A DNA stretch of 64,000 bases from Misgurnus anguillicaudatus. Lineage: Eukaryota > Chordata > Actinopteri > Cypriniformes > Cobitidae. A program made the position numbers and the translations under genes. Under the pieces are notes generated by a model, which had not been told where the DNA came from, made no database searches, and saw only the letters and a list, made by a program, of their open reading frames with translations. The stretch lies in assembly GCF_027580225.2 (NCBI RefSeq), contig NC_073361.2:32195501-32259500 (forward strand), given 5' to 3'. Positions 24,401 through 34,396 of the stretch are shown one piece after another (within the stretch, counting starts at the first letter, position 1; each line of letters starts with the position of its first letter).

Positions 24401-24730
24401 GCTTATTGTAATTTCTGCATCCACTATTAAAGCAATTATCAGTAATACAGTGGAAATTAGTTGATTTGGTTAGCATGTTGATTTATGCTGTGCGCCCCTA
24501 AGTTTTCTGGTTGTGCCCCTAAAATGTTCAGTTGGGGGCCACTGTGCTCCTAGTGAAAAAAGTTAGTCTGGAGCCCTGCAACCATAGCCAAAATAATTGA
24601 GGTTGTGTTTGAGACAGAAGGTAAAACTTGCCCTTACAGCCCTGTTAACAATAATATAAAATCTAAAATTACATTATTTTATACAGTATACAGTATATTA
24701 CCCATGTGAGAATCGCAGTGTGCCTGCCAT
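18482..24730 (-). CDS. GTPase gene 2: AIG1/septin-like P-loop GTPase with Cys/His module
   Basis: Spliced minus-strand gene with exon 2 at 24767-24702 (ATG at 24730-24728, 29 coding bases) and exon 3 at 19991-18482 after the acceptor TACTACAG. The junction is in phase and gives 512 residues. GETGTGKT lies near 72-79 and DTPGYGD near 137-143; the N/TKxD position reads FTHSTG as in gene 1. The double Cys/His module ([27 protein letters not shown]) lies near 368-409 between two coiled-coil stretches. Exon 1 is non-coding (ends 25154). Intron 2 is about 4.7 kb and hosts several transposons. The gene starts head to head with gene 3 as part of an inverted duplication. Function beyond probable GTP/GDP binding is unknown. 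Confidence 0.82.
20000..20915. other. Intron 2 of GTPase gene 2, first part
   Basis: AT-rich and non-coding. A short frame at 20385-20585 has no recognisable domain. Confidence 0.5.
20916..21122. mobile_element. Foldback MITE, copy 1
   Basis: Ends ACACTGAAAAAAAAATG and, inverted, TTTTTTTTTCAGTGT enclose two arms (AAGGTAAGTGGTTGCAATCA and its inverse). A sister copy lies 80 bp downstream. Confidence 0.85.
21199..21400. mobile_element. Foldback MITE, copy 2
   Basis: Same family as 20916-21122, with ends ACACTGAAAGAAATG and, inverted, TTTTTTTCAGTGT. DNA outside the pair is itself inverted: GAATTTGTTCCTATACTTG (about 20888) pairs with 21434-21455, and CCGCCTACTTCCATACTATA (about 21149) pairs with about 21405-21425. 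Confidence 0.82.
21410..22200. other. Intron 2 of GTPase gene 2, middle part
   Basis: No exon or complete mobile element recognised. Overlapping short frames at 21377-21988 share no pattern of coding conservation that can be judged here. Confidence 0.45.
22681..22747. repeat. (CA)n microsatellite
   Basis: Mostly CA dinucleotides with a short C run in the middle; it continues beyond the MITE at 23995-24010, which inserted into it. Confidence 0.9.
22745..23994. mobile_element. CACTGAAAAAA-ended MITE in the (CA)n run
   Basis: Left end CACTGAAAAAACGAAC, right end GTTGTTTTTTTCAGTG. The arms contain AAGTAAATTTTAC-type motifs repeated in both directions. It carries the smaller TTAA element at 22791-23006. 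Confidence 0.6.
22791..23006. mobile_element. TTAA-flanked MITE, 216 bp
   Basis: Inverted ends AGGCGGAGTCCATGATGTTT and AAACATCGTGGACTCCGCCT, flanked by TTAA (22787-22790 and 23007-23010), as for Kolobok or piggyBac insertion. Confidence 0.9.
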
Positions 24731-25154
24731 GACTGTTTCCAGATCAGTATCTCTTTCAGATTTGATGCTACAGTAAAGATTAAAACAGATCATGTTTTAA
24801 AATAAATAAGTAAAACAACACAGATGTTACTTTAGACGTAATGCTAGAGAAAAATATATTTTAATATTGAAATAACATATATTTATACCAAATATAAAAG
24901 TGTTTCCTTCATTTTAACCTTGTCTTTGCTTAGTACAGTTAATTGTGAGCACAGTTATTTATAGACCGTGACACATTTAGTAGATATCACAATTTATTGT
25001 TGTATTACTAAATGTATCAAATCCTATTCAAGAAAATGCACACTGATATATTACAATTTTCATTTTGTACAAAATTTCATGACTTAAAAACTGTAAAGAA
25101 TCTTCACATCTGACATAATTCAGTACAGAATTTAGTAACGTGAATCTACTTACA

Positions 25155-25384
25155 GTATTATCTGTTCTTTCTCCAACTAACAAAGAGCAAAATCAGATCA
25201 TTTATATGGTGAAGACAACATCCACTGTCTCTAGATCATGTGATTTCAAAGAAGTGACAAGATAACGTAAAAAAATGGTGCACAGTGCACAGTTTTGATA
25301 AACAGGTCTTCTTTGAAATCACATGATCTAGCGAGAGCGGATGCTGTCTTCACCATATAAATGATCTGATCTTGCTGTTTGTTA
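25155..25384. promoter_or_regulatory. Bidirectional mirrored promoter of GTPase genes 2 and 3
   Basis: Two inverted copies of the core promoter face away from each other. For gene 2 the TATA box is at about 25206-25199 and TCATGTGA at 25236-25243. For gene 3 TCACATGA is at 25319-25326 and TATAAATG at 25356-25363. The TATA boxes are about 150 bp apart. A small palindrome GTGCACAGTGCAC lies between them (about 25279-25291). Confidence 0.8.
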
Positions 25385-25575
25385 GTTGGAGAAAGAAAGA
25401 CTTTTTAAACAGATAAAACCGTAAGTAGATTCATTTTACTAAATTTTGAACTGCATTATGTCAGATGTGAATATCTCTGTGTTGTTTTACTTGTTTTTTG
25501 AAAACATGATTTAATGTCTGTTTTAATCTTTACTGTAGCATCAAATGTGAAAGAGACCCTGATCTGGAAACAGTC

Positions 25576-28500
25576 ATGGCAAATCCACAGAGAATCTCAC
25601 ATGGGTAAGATACAAACATAATCAAATACTGTAATTTTAAATTTTTACTTGAATGTTAACTGGGCTGTAAGAGCAAATTTTCTCTTCTGTCTCCCACACC
25701 ATACCTTCAATATTCTGGCTATGGTTGGTGAGAAACCTAAAGCATCACAAAAAAAAATCTATGCAAAAAGAAAAAACGCATCAAATTAAGAAAACATCAT
25801 CAGTTTGACAAAACATGCACTGCAAATACTGACAAAAAAATCAAAATACACCACATAATATTGTGGCAATTTGTAACTATTGTACAAGGTTTCTAATTCT
25901 TATCCAATATCTTTCATAATTTTTTTCTTGATCTGCTTTTGCCCTAGTGATGGTTAGGTTGATTACGTGCAAAAGTAGTCTACTGATGAAAATATACAGT
26001 AGAAAATGTACAGGAAAATATTGCACAGTTGGATTTATTATGCAGTTAAAAGTTAAATGTTTAAAGTGGTGTACAAAACAAAATGTTCACATTGTTTTTT
26101 TAAAGACAGATATTCATTATAGTGGTATACAATTGCTTAAACCGAAACATAACGCACATCTGGTGCAACCCCAATCTGTATATCAAATTGCCCCACCAAC
26201 ACACACAAGACCTTAGAGGTCTTTATATAAATGCATTACACGCTGGCTCTCTAAAATGATTAAATCTGATTGGCCAGTTGCGACACTCCAAGGTTTGTTC
26301 TTTTCAGATAACTACCTCTCAAAACTAATAACACATGGCTGCAAATCATTTTGACAGGTACAGTTTAATATTACTCAAAAATAAATATAAGCTAAATATG
26401 TCTTTTAATAACATATAAGACATATTTGCAAATCAAATGATTAAACCAAATAGTGTGTCTGTGACATTTAAACGTCTTATCTTAAAGCTGAAAGTAAACA
26501 TGTTTTCCTCACAGAAGGTCTGTATTTATTAAAATGAGAAAATAAAATATTTCGAATCAATATCAAATGCTCCTTACCTTACTTATGAGGTAAATAACTG
26601 TGTAATATACCGTTATCGCAAAATAAGCCCCCGCTACGCGTCGGGTCCTGATCACACTATCGGGGCTTATTTCTGCGATACCATCCTGCTGGCTGTATCC
26701 GTCTCATACAATGTGAAATAAAGTTTCTATTTCACCGAGCTAATTAAAAATATCACACAATGAAACATGTTGTTCATACACGCTCTAATACATGTATGTA
26801 ATAAAGTGCTTTGTATTATTATTGTATTTTCTGTTTAAACACTACAGAGAAAATTCTCATGCAAACCAATCTGTTGAACTCATCAGGAAAAGCATCTTAA
26901 CTGAAGATGGAAATCCTGCACGGTACCGTCTGCAAACAACAACAGATAATCCGAATCAATCTGAATCATATAGAAAAATCACCTTTGGTGAAAGAGACAC
27001 AGATAAACCTCATAAAATCATACTGATGGTGGGAGAAACAGGCACTGGAAAAACAACTCTCATTAATGCTATGATCAACTACATCTGTGGTGTTAAGAGA
27101 GAAGACAAAGTTTGGTTTGAGATCACAGACGATCAGAGCGACAGATCATCAGCTCACAGTCAGACTTCCATCATCACTGTCTATGGTGTTTATATACAAG
27201 AGACTTCAGTTGATTTAACAATCATTGATACACCAGGATATGGAGACACTCGTGGAGCTGAGCGTTCTAAAGAGATCACTGAGACTTTATTACGTTTATG
27301 TACAACTGACAATAAGCTTCATCAAATTGATGCGGTGTGTTTTGTGATTATGGCCCAGCAAAATCAACTTTCTGACAGACAACAATACATATTTGATGCT
27401 GTTCAGTCTTTATTTGGTAAAGATATTGCTGAAAACATTGTGTTACTCCTCACAAACTCAAATGGTAGTTCTCCTAAAACTGTCCTGAAAGCCGTCAGAG
27501 AAACTGAAGTCAAGTGTGCTGTAGATGAGAAGAATCAGCCGATCTATTTTCTGTTTGACAACTGTCAGGGAGAAAAATTTGATGAAGAAAATCAAACATT
27601 TCAGGATCAATCATGGGATCTCAGTTATAGAGGAATGACAGAGTTATTCAAGTTTCTTGACATGATACAACCAAAAACTTTGGAAGAAAATAAATCAGTA
27701 AGTGTATGTTTTCTAAGTTTAATGTTTTCATGTCTTTTCAAGCTTGATTTGCATCTAAAAAATACACAATGTTTCTAGTCTCTTCTGAACACAACCTCTC
27801 ATTTTATTTTCTGTATTCTGTGAAACTCAGCAAGCTGTGGATTCAAATGTTTCATCCTCACTTTAACACCGAGCTTAGTGTTTAGATTTTAGATTAAGAA
27901 ACCCTGAAATCTACACACAAGAAATTAAGGGTTATTTTTAACCCAGCATTTAATTAAGATGTTTAAGCATCTTTAAACATGCCTTAGAGAAAGACATTAC
28001 TGGTGTGTATCTTGAGACAAATCAATGGCACTGTCATATTTTAAGATCTGTCAGTGCAGATATTTTCAGATGAGATAGCTCAAACATGTGTTTTAGGCCC
28101 TGTTTTCATTAGAGCATTTGCGTTTTAAAACCACATTTTAAAATGAAAACGATCCTCGTTTATACTGACATTTTAAAAAGAATCTTCATCCACACTATAC
28201 ACGCCCATAAACGCATGAAACATGACCAATCACGTAACTGGGCATGCGCATTAAAGTGTAAAATAACGTATTACTCTAATAATAGCTTACCTTTGCACAT
28301 TTATGCAGCCTAGGGGTGTGTGCGATATTGACAAAAATTCATACCTGGATCCTTTGCCGGCAACTACAACAGACACTATTTTTGAACCTATAAAAATGTG
28401 TTTGGGAAAGTCTTATATTGTTCTAACTTCCCACCTACAACATATTAATATGATTAATAGGTTAATGTTGATGTACCAAACAGAAAGGCAAACCAAACAG

Positions 28501-31500
28501 AAATGTCTTTATGATTTAAAAAGGAAGCATTCAAGTGAACAGTACTAAACAGTAGTGAACTTGAAGCAAAAATTAATTTCAGCAAATGCAAATTTCAATC
28601 AAACATAATAAGAGGTGAAGTATAGCTTTAGCCTACAGAAATGCTTATTGCTTTAATGTAGGGAGTTCCTCTTCATCCATTTCACGCTGTTATATTTAGT
28701 TCATTGTTTGCAGTTCATATTTATGATCTTATAGTCCATTTGAACATTTTTGTACGAACTGACTGTATTCTTTAGAAAAACACCAAATAACTTATCTTCC
28801 CCTATGTTCAGTGTGCGATTAAAGGAACAGTATGTAGGATTGTGGCCAAAACTGGTACTGCAATCACAAAACTTGTGTCTAAAACTGGTACTGCAGTCAC
28901 ACAACTGGTGGCCAATACACAAAATGACAACATAAACATCAGTTGAGGGCTGCAACTCCACTTTTTAAATGACAATATCCTGGCCAGACCACTGTTGTCA
29001 GTGATATAAGTATTTGAAATGAAAATTATTTCTTAATGTTTAGTGACATATCAAGGCCATTTTATGATTAATTGATGTACATTTCTTACATACTGTTCCT
29101 TTAATCATTAATTAATAAAAATATATATGACATTATTTTTAAAACTGTGCGAGATCCCTGCACATCCTCCGCTAGCAACACAGAAATAGCAAAAATGCAA
29201 ACGGCTAAGCGTTAAATATTAATATGACATTGATTTTATTAATTTATATTCACAATTTATCAACAAAACATCGATTAAAATTAAGAGACAAATTATATAA
29301 AACGAAATTAATTTTAAAGTAGCAAATAAAACTTAAATTAAACTCGAAAATAATGTCTGACCCATTACAATTCTCCCTTCATATTGGCCTTTACAAAGCC
29401 ATGGCATTGAACAGTCTATCTTTCGTAATAAGCTAACTAAATGAAACACAAACAACATTACAACAATATTCAAATCCAACAATACTCAAACATAAATATA
29501 AAACAGACATTATCTATACATGTTAAAACAATCTGATATAGTGTTTATAATAGCTGGTTGGTAGATGTTTACTATTTTTGGCAAAACTTCCGTTGCAAAC
29601 CTCCATTTACCTGAATAAAATAATTTTTACTTTGAAAATGATGCGTTGTCACGCTAACATCAGCTGTTCGTTTACATAAGACTCCATCTACGTTAATTTA
29701 CACTGCAGCGTAACGTCTGAGTTCTCAAACTAAAACAGAGTCTGCAGCGTTTGCGAACGAATCCGTTTATGAGGGTCAAAAATGGTGGTGTAGTGTAAAT
29801 AAAAGGCGTAAACGTAGCAAAAGTAACGCGTTTTAAAGGATAAACGCATTAATGTAAACCTTAGTCTAGGACTAGGCTAAAGCCTTGTCTGTGAAACCAG
29901 GGGTCATAATTTGGGTTTTTATCATTAAAAAAGTCTCTGGTTTAGTTTGATGTTTAGTGATTTTAGTAATGAGTTAATTTTTATTTAATTTATGTATCTA
30001 TTTATTGCATATTACAAATGGCATGGCTTAAAAACAAATGCAAATATTAAACCTACGGTACAGCACTGGCCCAGTGGGGCAAGTAAGTTTTGTCAGTTGT
30101 CACAACTGCCATTAATGCTGGTCCTGGGCCATTAGGAACTCCTTATTGTCAAGCCCTGAATGTATTTATTTATTTTTATTTTTTTGAATAAAAAGCATTT
30201 TCTGTCTTGAAAACACATATTCATTAAAATCAAAGAATCAACAGTAAGCATGATAATATTAAAAGGTTGATGATTTATACATGTTTTACTTGAATTTATG
30301 CTGTAAATACACTTATGTTGTCTCACAGTACATGTACAGCACCAGCACACAATAAACACCATATTTGTTATTTTGAATTGTGTTTACAGGAAAACAAATT
30401 GGGTTCAGGCAAAGAATTATGCAACATTGATGAACTCAAGAAGAAAAACATCAAAATCAAAGATGGAAATCCTGCTCGATATCGTCTGAAAACAACAACA
30501 GATAATCTGGATCAATCTGAGTCATACAGAATAATCACATTTGGTAAAAGAGACACAGATAAAGCTCATAAAATCATACTGATGGTGGGAGAAACAGGCA
30601 GTGGAAAAACAACTCTCATCAATACTATGATCAACTACATCTGTGGTGTTCAGAGAAAAGACAAAGTTTGGTTTGAGATCACAGATGATCAGAGTAACAC
30701 AACATCAGTTCACAGTCAGACCTCCATCATCACTGTCTATGGTGTTTATATACAAGAGACTTCAGTTGATTTAACAATCATTGATACACCAGGATATGGA
30801 GACACTCGTGGAGCTGATCGTGATAAAGAGATTGTGGTGAAGTTTCATAACTTAACTAAATCTGCAGATGGGCTTGATGAAATCAGTGCAGTGTGTTTAG
30901 TGTGTAACTCATCTTACACTCGCCTTTCTGATGAACAGCGAAAAATATTTGATTCTGTTCAGTCTTTATTTGGTAAAGATATTGTTGATAACATTGTGTT
31001 ACTCTTCACACACTCAACTGGTTTTCCCCCTAAAAATGCCCTTACAGCCGTCAAAGAAGCTAAAATCAAGTGTGCTGTAGATGAGAAGAATCAGCCGATC
31101 TATTTTCTGTTTGACAACCGTCAGGGAGAAACACTTGATGAAGAAAAACAAACAATCCAGGATCAATCATGGGATCTCAGTTATAGAGGAATGACAGAGT
31201 TTTTCAAGTTTCTTGACAGAATAAAACCAAAAACCCTGGAGATGACTCGAGATGTTTTGAAGAAACGGCAAGAGTTAGAGCCAAACATCTCTGATCTTCA
31301 ATTACATGTTCAAGAGATGAAAGAAAAGCAAAATAAGCTGAAACAAACTCAAAATGCTCTGGAGAAACACAAACAAGAAGTCCAAGAAAATAAAAATTTT
31401 GAGTATGAAGTTGAAGTGCCCTACAAAGAAAAGGTGGATATTGATCCTGCTGTAGCTAAAAAAGCCAAGACGTGCACTGTCTGTGAGGAGAACTGTCACT

Positions 31501-31910
31501 ATCCTGGATGTGGGTTGATCTGTGATTACTCAGGATGTAGTGTGATGAAAAATTACCACTGCACAGTGTGCACAAATAAATGCCACACCAATAAACACAC
31601 TAAAGAAGCCAAAATATATGTAACAAAGATAAAGACTGAGACAAGAACTAAAGAAGATTTAAAGAAGAAATATGAAGACAAAATTAATTACTGTGTGTCT
31701 GTGATCAATAAGCTGAAAGAAGAACTACAAGAACTAGAGAAAGATAAAATCAAGCTGGTGGTTGAAGCTTATCACTGTGTGGAGTCTCTGAAGATGATCA
31801 CACTCAACACTGAATCTCTGTTCACAGTTCTGCACATTGATTTTCTCATTGAGAAGTTAAAGGAAATCAATGAACCTGAAAAAGCTGAAGCTTTGAAGAA
31901 CATCAAATAG
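25576..31910 (+). CDS. GTPase gene 3: tandem double AIG1/septin-like GTPase
   Basis: Exon 1 is non-coding (ends 25420, GTAAGTAG). Exon 2 is 25539-25604 with ATG at 25576. Exon 3, 26848-27697, starts after TACTACAG and ends at GTAAGT. Exon 4, 30390-31910, starts after TGTTTACAG. Every junction is in frame (29 + 850 bases, then phase 0), giving 799 residues. Domain 1 has GETGTGKT near 72-79 and DTPGYGD near 137-143, with LTNSNG at the degenerate fourth motif. Domain 2 has GETGSGKT near 360-367, DTPGYGD near 425-431 and FTHSTG near 499-504, followed by a coiled coil, the double Cys/His module (about 655-696) and a second coiled coil. Domain 1 lacks that tail. Two separate genes are the alternative, but exon 4 has no start exon of its own nearby. 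If the donor at 27698 is not used, translation stops at 27778. Confidence 0.75.
25605..26847. other. Intron 2 of GTPase gene 3
   Basis: The first 400 bp are the right arm of the inverted duplication and include the empty site matching 22495-24578. The rest is non-coding. A CG-richer patch at 26610-26740 (ATCGCAAAATAAGCCCC and a partial inverse) may be a transposon scrap. Confidence 0.5.
27698..30389. other. Intron 3 of GTPase gene 3, between the two GTPase exons
   Basis: No start exon or promoter like those of the other GTPase genes was found here (no TCATGTGA-TATA pair, no ATG exon of the exon 2 type), which supports splicing of the two GTPase exons together. It holds a TTAA-flanked MITE at 28823-29100 and otherwise AT-rich DNA. 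Confidence 0.6.
28823..29100. mobile_element. TTAA-flanked MITE, 278 bp, in intron 3 of GTPase gene 3
   Basis: Inverted ends AGGAACAGTATGTAGGA and ACATACTGTTCCT, flanked by TTAA (28819-28822 and 29101-29104). An internal 38-bp stretch (AAAACTGGTACTGCAATCAC) is repeated in tandem near 28850-28905. Confidence 0.88.
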
Positions 31911-31998
31911 AGAGTAGGAGATACAATATCACAGGGATAGTTTACAAGATATATGACACTTGCTGGTAATGCTGGCAATTTTGTTTCATCCCCATTCA

Positions 31999-32004
31999 AA
32001 TAAA
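31999..32004 (+). terminator. Poly(A) signal of GTPase gene 3
   Basis: AATAAA about 90 bp after the stop codon at 31908-31910. Confidence 0.6.
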
Positions 32005-32119
32005 CTGGAGCTGTGCTTACAATGGGTCATAACCATCTGGTGAACTGAAATGAAAGAACTTTTGCTCATAACTTAGGGACCAATATCCATTTAATGATCA
32101 TAAAAACACTTGTCCTTTG

Positions 32120-32650
32120 TTTAATCGTCTTGTGGCAGGATCATGACAGACCCATGTTTTGTGTGGGATCACGTGGTCTCAGTATTGGTTTCACTAGACC
32201 ACGTGTTCCCGGTGTCTTGTCACTTTTACCCCACTCCCTTGTCATCCTCATCCTTATTGTTTAACCCATGTCACCTGTTGTCCTCATTAGTTCTTCCCTA
32301 TTTAAGGTCCTTGTGTTTGTTGCTTTGTGCTTGTTCATTGTTCCTACATCCTGTGAGCACGCTGTTGAAAGTCTAGTCTAGTCTAGTCTAGTCTAGTCTA
32401 GTCTAGTCTAGTCTAGTCTAGTCTAGTCTAGATTTTGTGTTTTGTCATGTTCATTGTTAAGTGTAATCCTGTTTAATGTTTTAGTGTAGTTTAGAGATTG
32501 TCCTGTTTAGTGTTCTCTCCTTCTGTTTAAACATTCTGTTTATGTTATTTTGCCCCCTCGTGGGTTTTGTTTTCAGTTTTGTAATATAATAAATGTCTTT
32601 AGTTGAGAAACTGCTGTCTGCTTTTGGGTTCTTCTTACATACCATAACAT
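32120..32650 (+). mobile_element. LTR-like block, probably a solo LTR remnant
   Basis: It has LTR-type order: a TATTTAAGG promoter box (about 32299), then a 3' AATAAA (about 32588) and an end near CATACCATAACA. Exact borders and a target duplication could not be fixed. A (GTCTA)12 run lies within it. Confidence 0.45.
32371..32430. repeat. (GTCTA)12 microsatellite
   Basis: Twelve perfect copies of the 5-base unit in a row. Confidence 0.98.
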
Positions 32651-32827
32651 TAGTAATCATTTGGACCCCACATACATGCAGTCTGCTAATATGTTTTATG
32701 TATTTCCCTAGTTTTTCCTTTTATGTGTTTTTAAATAAAAAGTAAATCATCAGCATTATAAATCATGCTGCACTTTCCAAAATATTATGTAATATTGTCA
32801 TGTAAATACTACTTGTTTTGACAAATC

Positions 32828-33279
32828 CAGTTGTCGAGGACGCTTGATGTGAAGTTCATCACAACATGTATGTAGCCCGTCATGTGTGTGGTTTGTAATT
32901 TCAAAATATGTGTTCTGCGCTTTGAGAGATCCTGTGTGCATCATGTGTCATGCCAGGGTAGGTTCCTGCTGCAGATGCATCTAAAGGGTTTATGATAAAA
33001 GAGACGCTCGCATTTGCCAGATACTCACATAATCTCATGTGTAATCAGAGTTTACTGTGAAGTGACTGTCTTGCGTGTATTTTGTGAACGTGAGCGTCTC
33101 TTTTATCATAAACGGTTTTGACGCATGTGGAGCAGGCACTTATTTTGACAAAACACATGAGGCACATGGTACACAACGCAACAACCACATATTTTGAAAA
33201 CGCAAGCAACACACATGACACTCCAAACACTTATTTTGAATTAGCGTCCCTCGGATGGGCAGTCACGAGCCGCCACTGC
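32828..33279. mobile_element. hAT-like element, incomplete
   Basis: The right end ACGAGCCGCCACTG is the inverse of a common fish hAT terminus (CAGTGGCGGCTCGT). Inside, TTTATGATAAAAGAGACGCT (about 32990) pairs with its inverse at about 33094. The left end CAGTTGTCGAGGACGC is diverged, and no target duplication was found. Confidence 0.5.
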
Positions 33280-33323
33280 AAAAGTTGCAACTATGGCAGT
33301 TGAGTAGGTCATTCTCTAGGGCT

Positions 33324-33543
33324 TTTCACACCTAAAATTGTTAACCCTGGGTTATTCTAAAACCAGGGTTAACAGAAGCCTGGGTTATTTTTTCAAGTTT
33401 CACATTGTTCAAACTTAACCCTGGGTTAATTTCAGGGATAACCCTGCTTCTAAATTACAAGTGTGAAACGATCCTTAACCCAGGGTTAAAAGCAGTGTTT
33501 ACAACGAAGATAACCCAGGGTTAAGTGCAGCGTGAAAAGCCCT
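33324..33543. mobile_element. MITE with repeated TTAACCCTGGGTTA motifs
   Basis: Ends AGGGCTTTTCACAC and, inverted, GTGAAAAGCCCT. Seven or so copies of (T)TAACCC(T/A)GGGTTA or halves of it fill the interior in both directions. Confidence 0.8.
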
Positions 33544-33897
33544 TCTGTGTTCTTTTGAAGAATTTTTGGAGCCTGATGAAATCATTACAAAAACGTGTCT
33601 AATACTGTAAAATACAATCAATATTACAGTCACTGCTCTTGCTTTCCATAATAAAAGATAACACATTTGTAAATGACTTTACTTGGACCCACTTTGTGAG
33701 TTGTCTCAAGGAATAACCAATCCAGATAATTTTCTCACCCACATGTAATTCAAGATGTTTGTTCAGTCGAGTACAATTTGAAGTTTTTTGAGGAAAACAT
33801 TACAGAATTTAATTCTATATAGTGAACTTTAGTGAACCTCAACAGTTCACCGTTTCCATGCTTCAAATGGCTCTAAACGATCCCAACCAAGGGATAA

Positions 33898-34294
33898 TGT
33901 AAGGAATGCTCAGGAATACTGGGATCCATTTTGCGGTGTTTATTAAAACAAACCAATCTGGCAAACAAATCCAAGACGTAGGCAGAAGAGTAATCAATAT
34001 ACAGGCAGGCAGATCAAACACAGATAGGCAGTCCAAACCAGGCAAACAATACAAAGGGTAAATCCAAAGGCAGAGAAACAGATAAACAGGCAGATGGTCA
34101 ATATCAGGCAGTCAGAATAATCACTCAATAAACGCACGGTATGCAGGGGTAAGCTGGCAATACTTCACGCTAGCCCTAGGCTAGCTTGAGTCTTAAGTAG
34201 GGACAAACAGGAAACAGGAAGAGAAGCAGAGGCGGCGCCCCGTCAGTACTCCGGCGAGGGCTCCCTCTGGCGGCGTGGCGGTATGGATGTTACA
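33898..34294 (-). mobile_element. Solo LTR, 397 bp
   Basis: It starts TGTAAGGAATGC and ends GGATGTTACA, flanked by the 5-bp duplication GATAA (33893-33897 and 34295-34299). On the minus strand it reads TGTAACA..CTTACA with a TTTTAATAAACACC poly(A) signal near the end and a TACTTAAG box upstream, so it lies in reverse. The rest of the retroelement has been lost by recombination between LTRs. Confidence 0.93.
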
Positions 34295-34396
34295 GATAAG
34301 GGTCTTATCTAGTGAAACAATCATCATTTTTGCCAAGTAAAATAAAAAGTATGTACTTTAACACCACAATTTCTCATCTTGCACTATCCGTGTGAC

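Larger units (their letters stand above)
22495..24578. mobile_element. DNA transposon with hAT-like ends, inserted in the left arm
   Basis: The element begins CAGGGCTCCAGACTGCGACC and ends AGTCTGGAGCCCTG. Flanks share CAACC (22490-22494 and 24579-24583), and the undisturbed right arm near 25725 shows a single CAACC in inverse, so it is an empty site. The duplication is 5 bp, shorter than the usual 8 bp of hAT, although the terminal sequence is hAT-like. An extra copy of the right end (GTTAGTCTGGAGCCCTGG, about 24064-24080) suggests internal duplication. No transposase frame was found. Confidence 0.75.
22200..26010. repeat. Inverted duplication joining GTPase genes 2 and 3
   Basis: The left arm (about 22200-22494 plus 24584-25250) is the inverse of the right arm (about 25303-26010). 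Each contains the E-box, TATA box, exon 1, exon 2 with the ATG, and the start of intron 2, for example CTCACATGGGTAA in both. Further in the intron CTTATCCAATCTCTTTCATAA-like sequence occurs on both sides. The left arm was later split by an insertion at 22495-24578. Confidence 0.85.

Noticed and set aside
26792..26847. ATG at 26792 as the start of GTPase gene 3
   Set aside because: It lies in the intron before the TACTACAG acceptor; exon 2 with its ATG at 25576 is conserved in all three genes and joins in frame.
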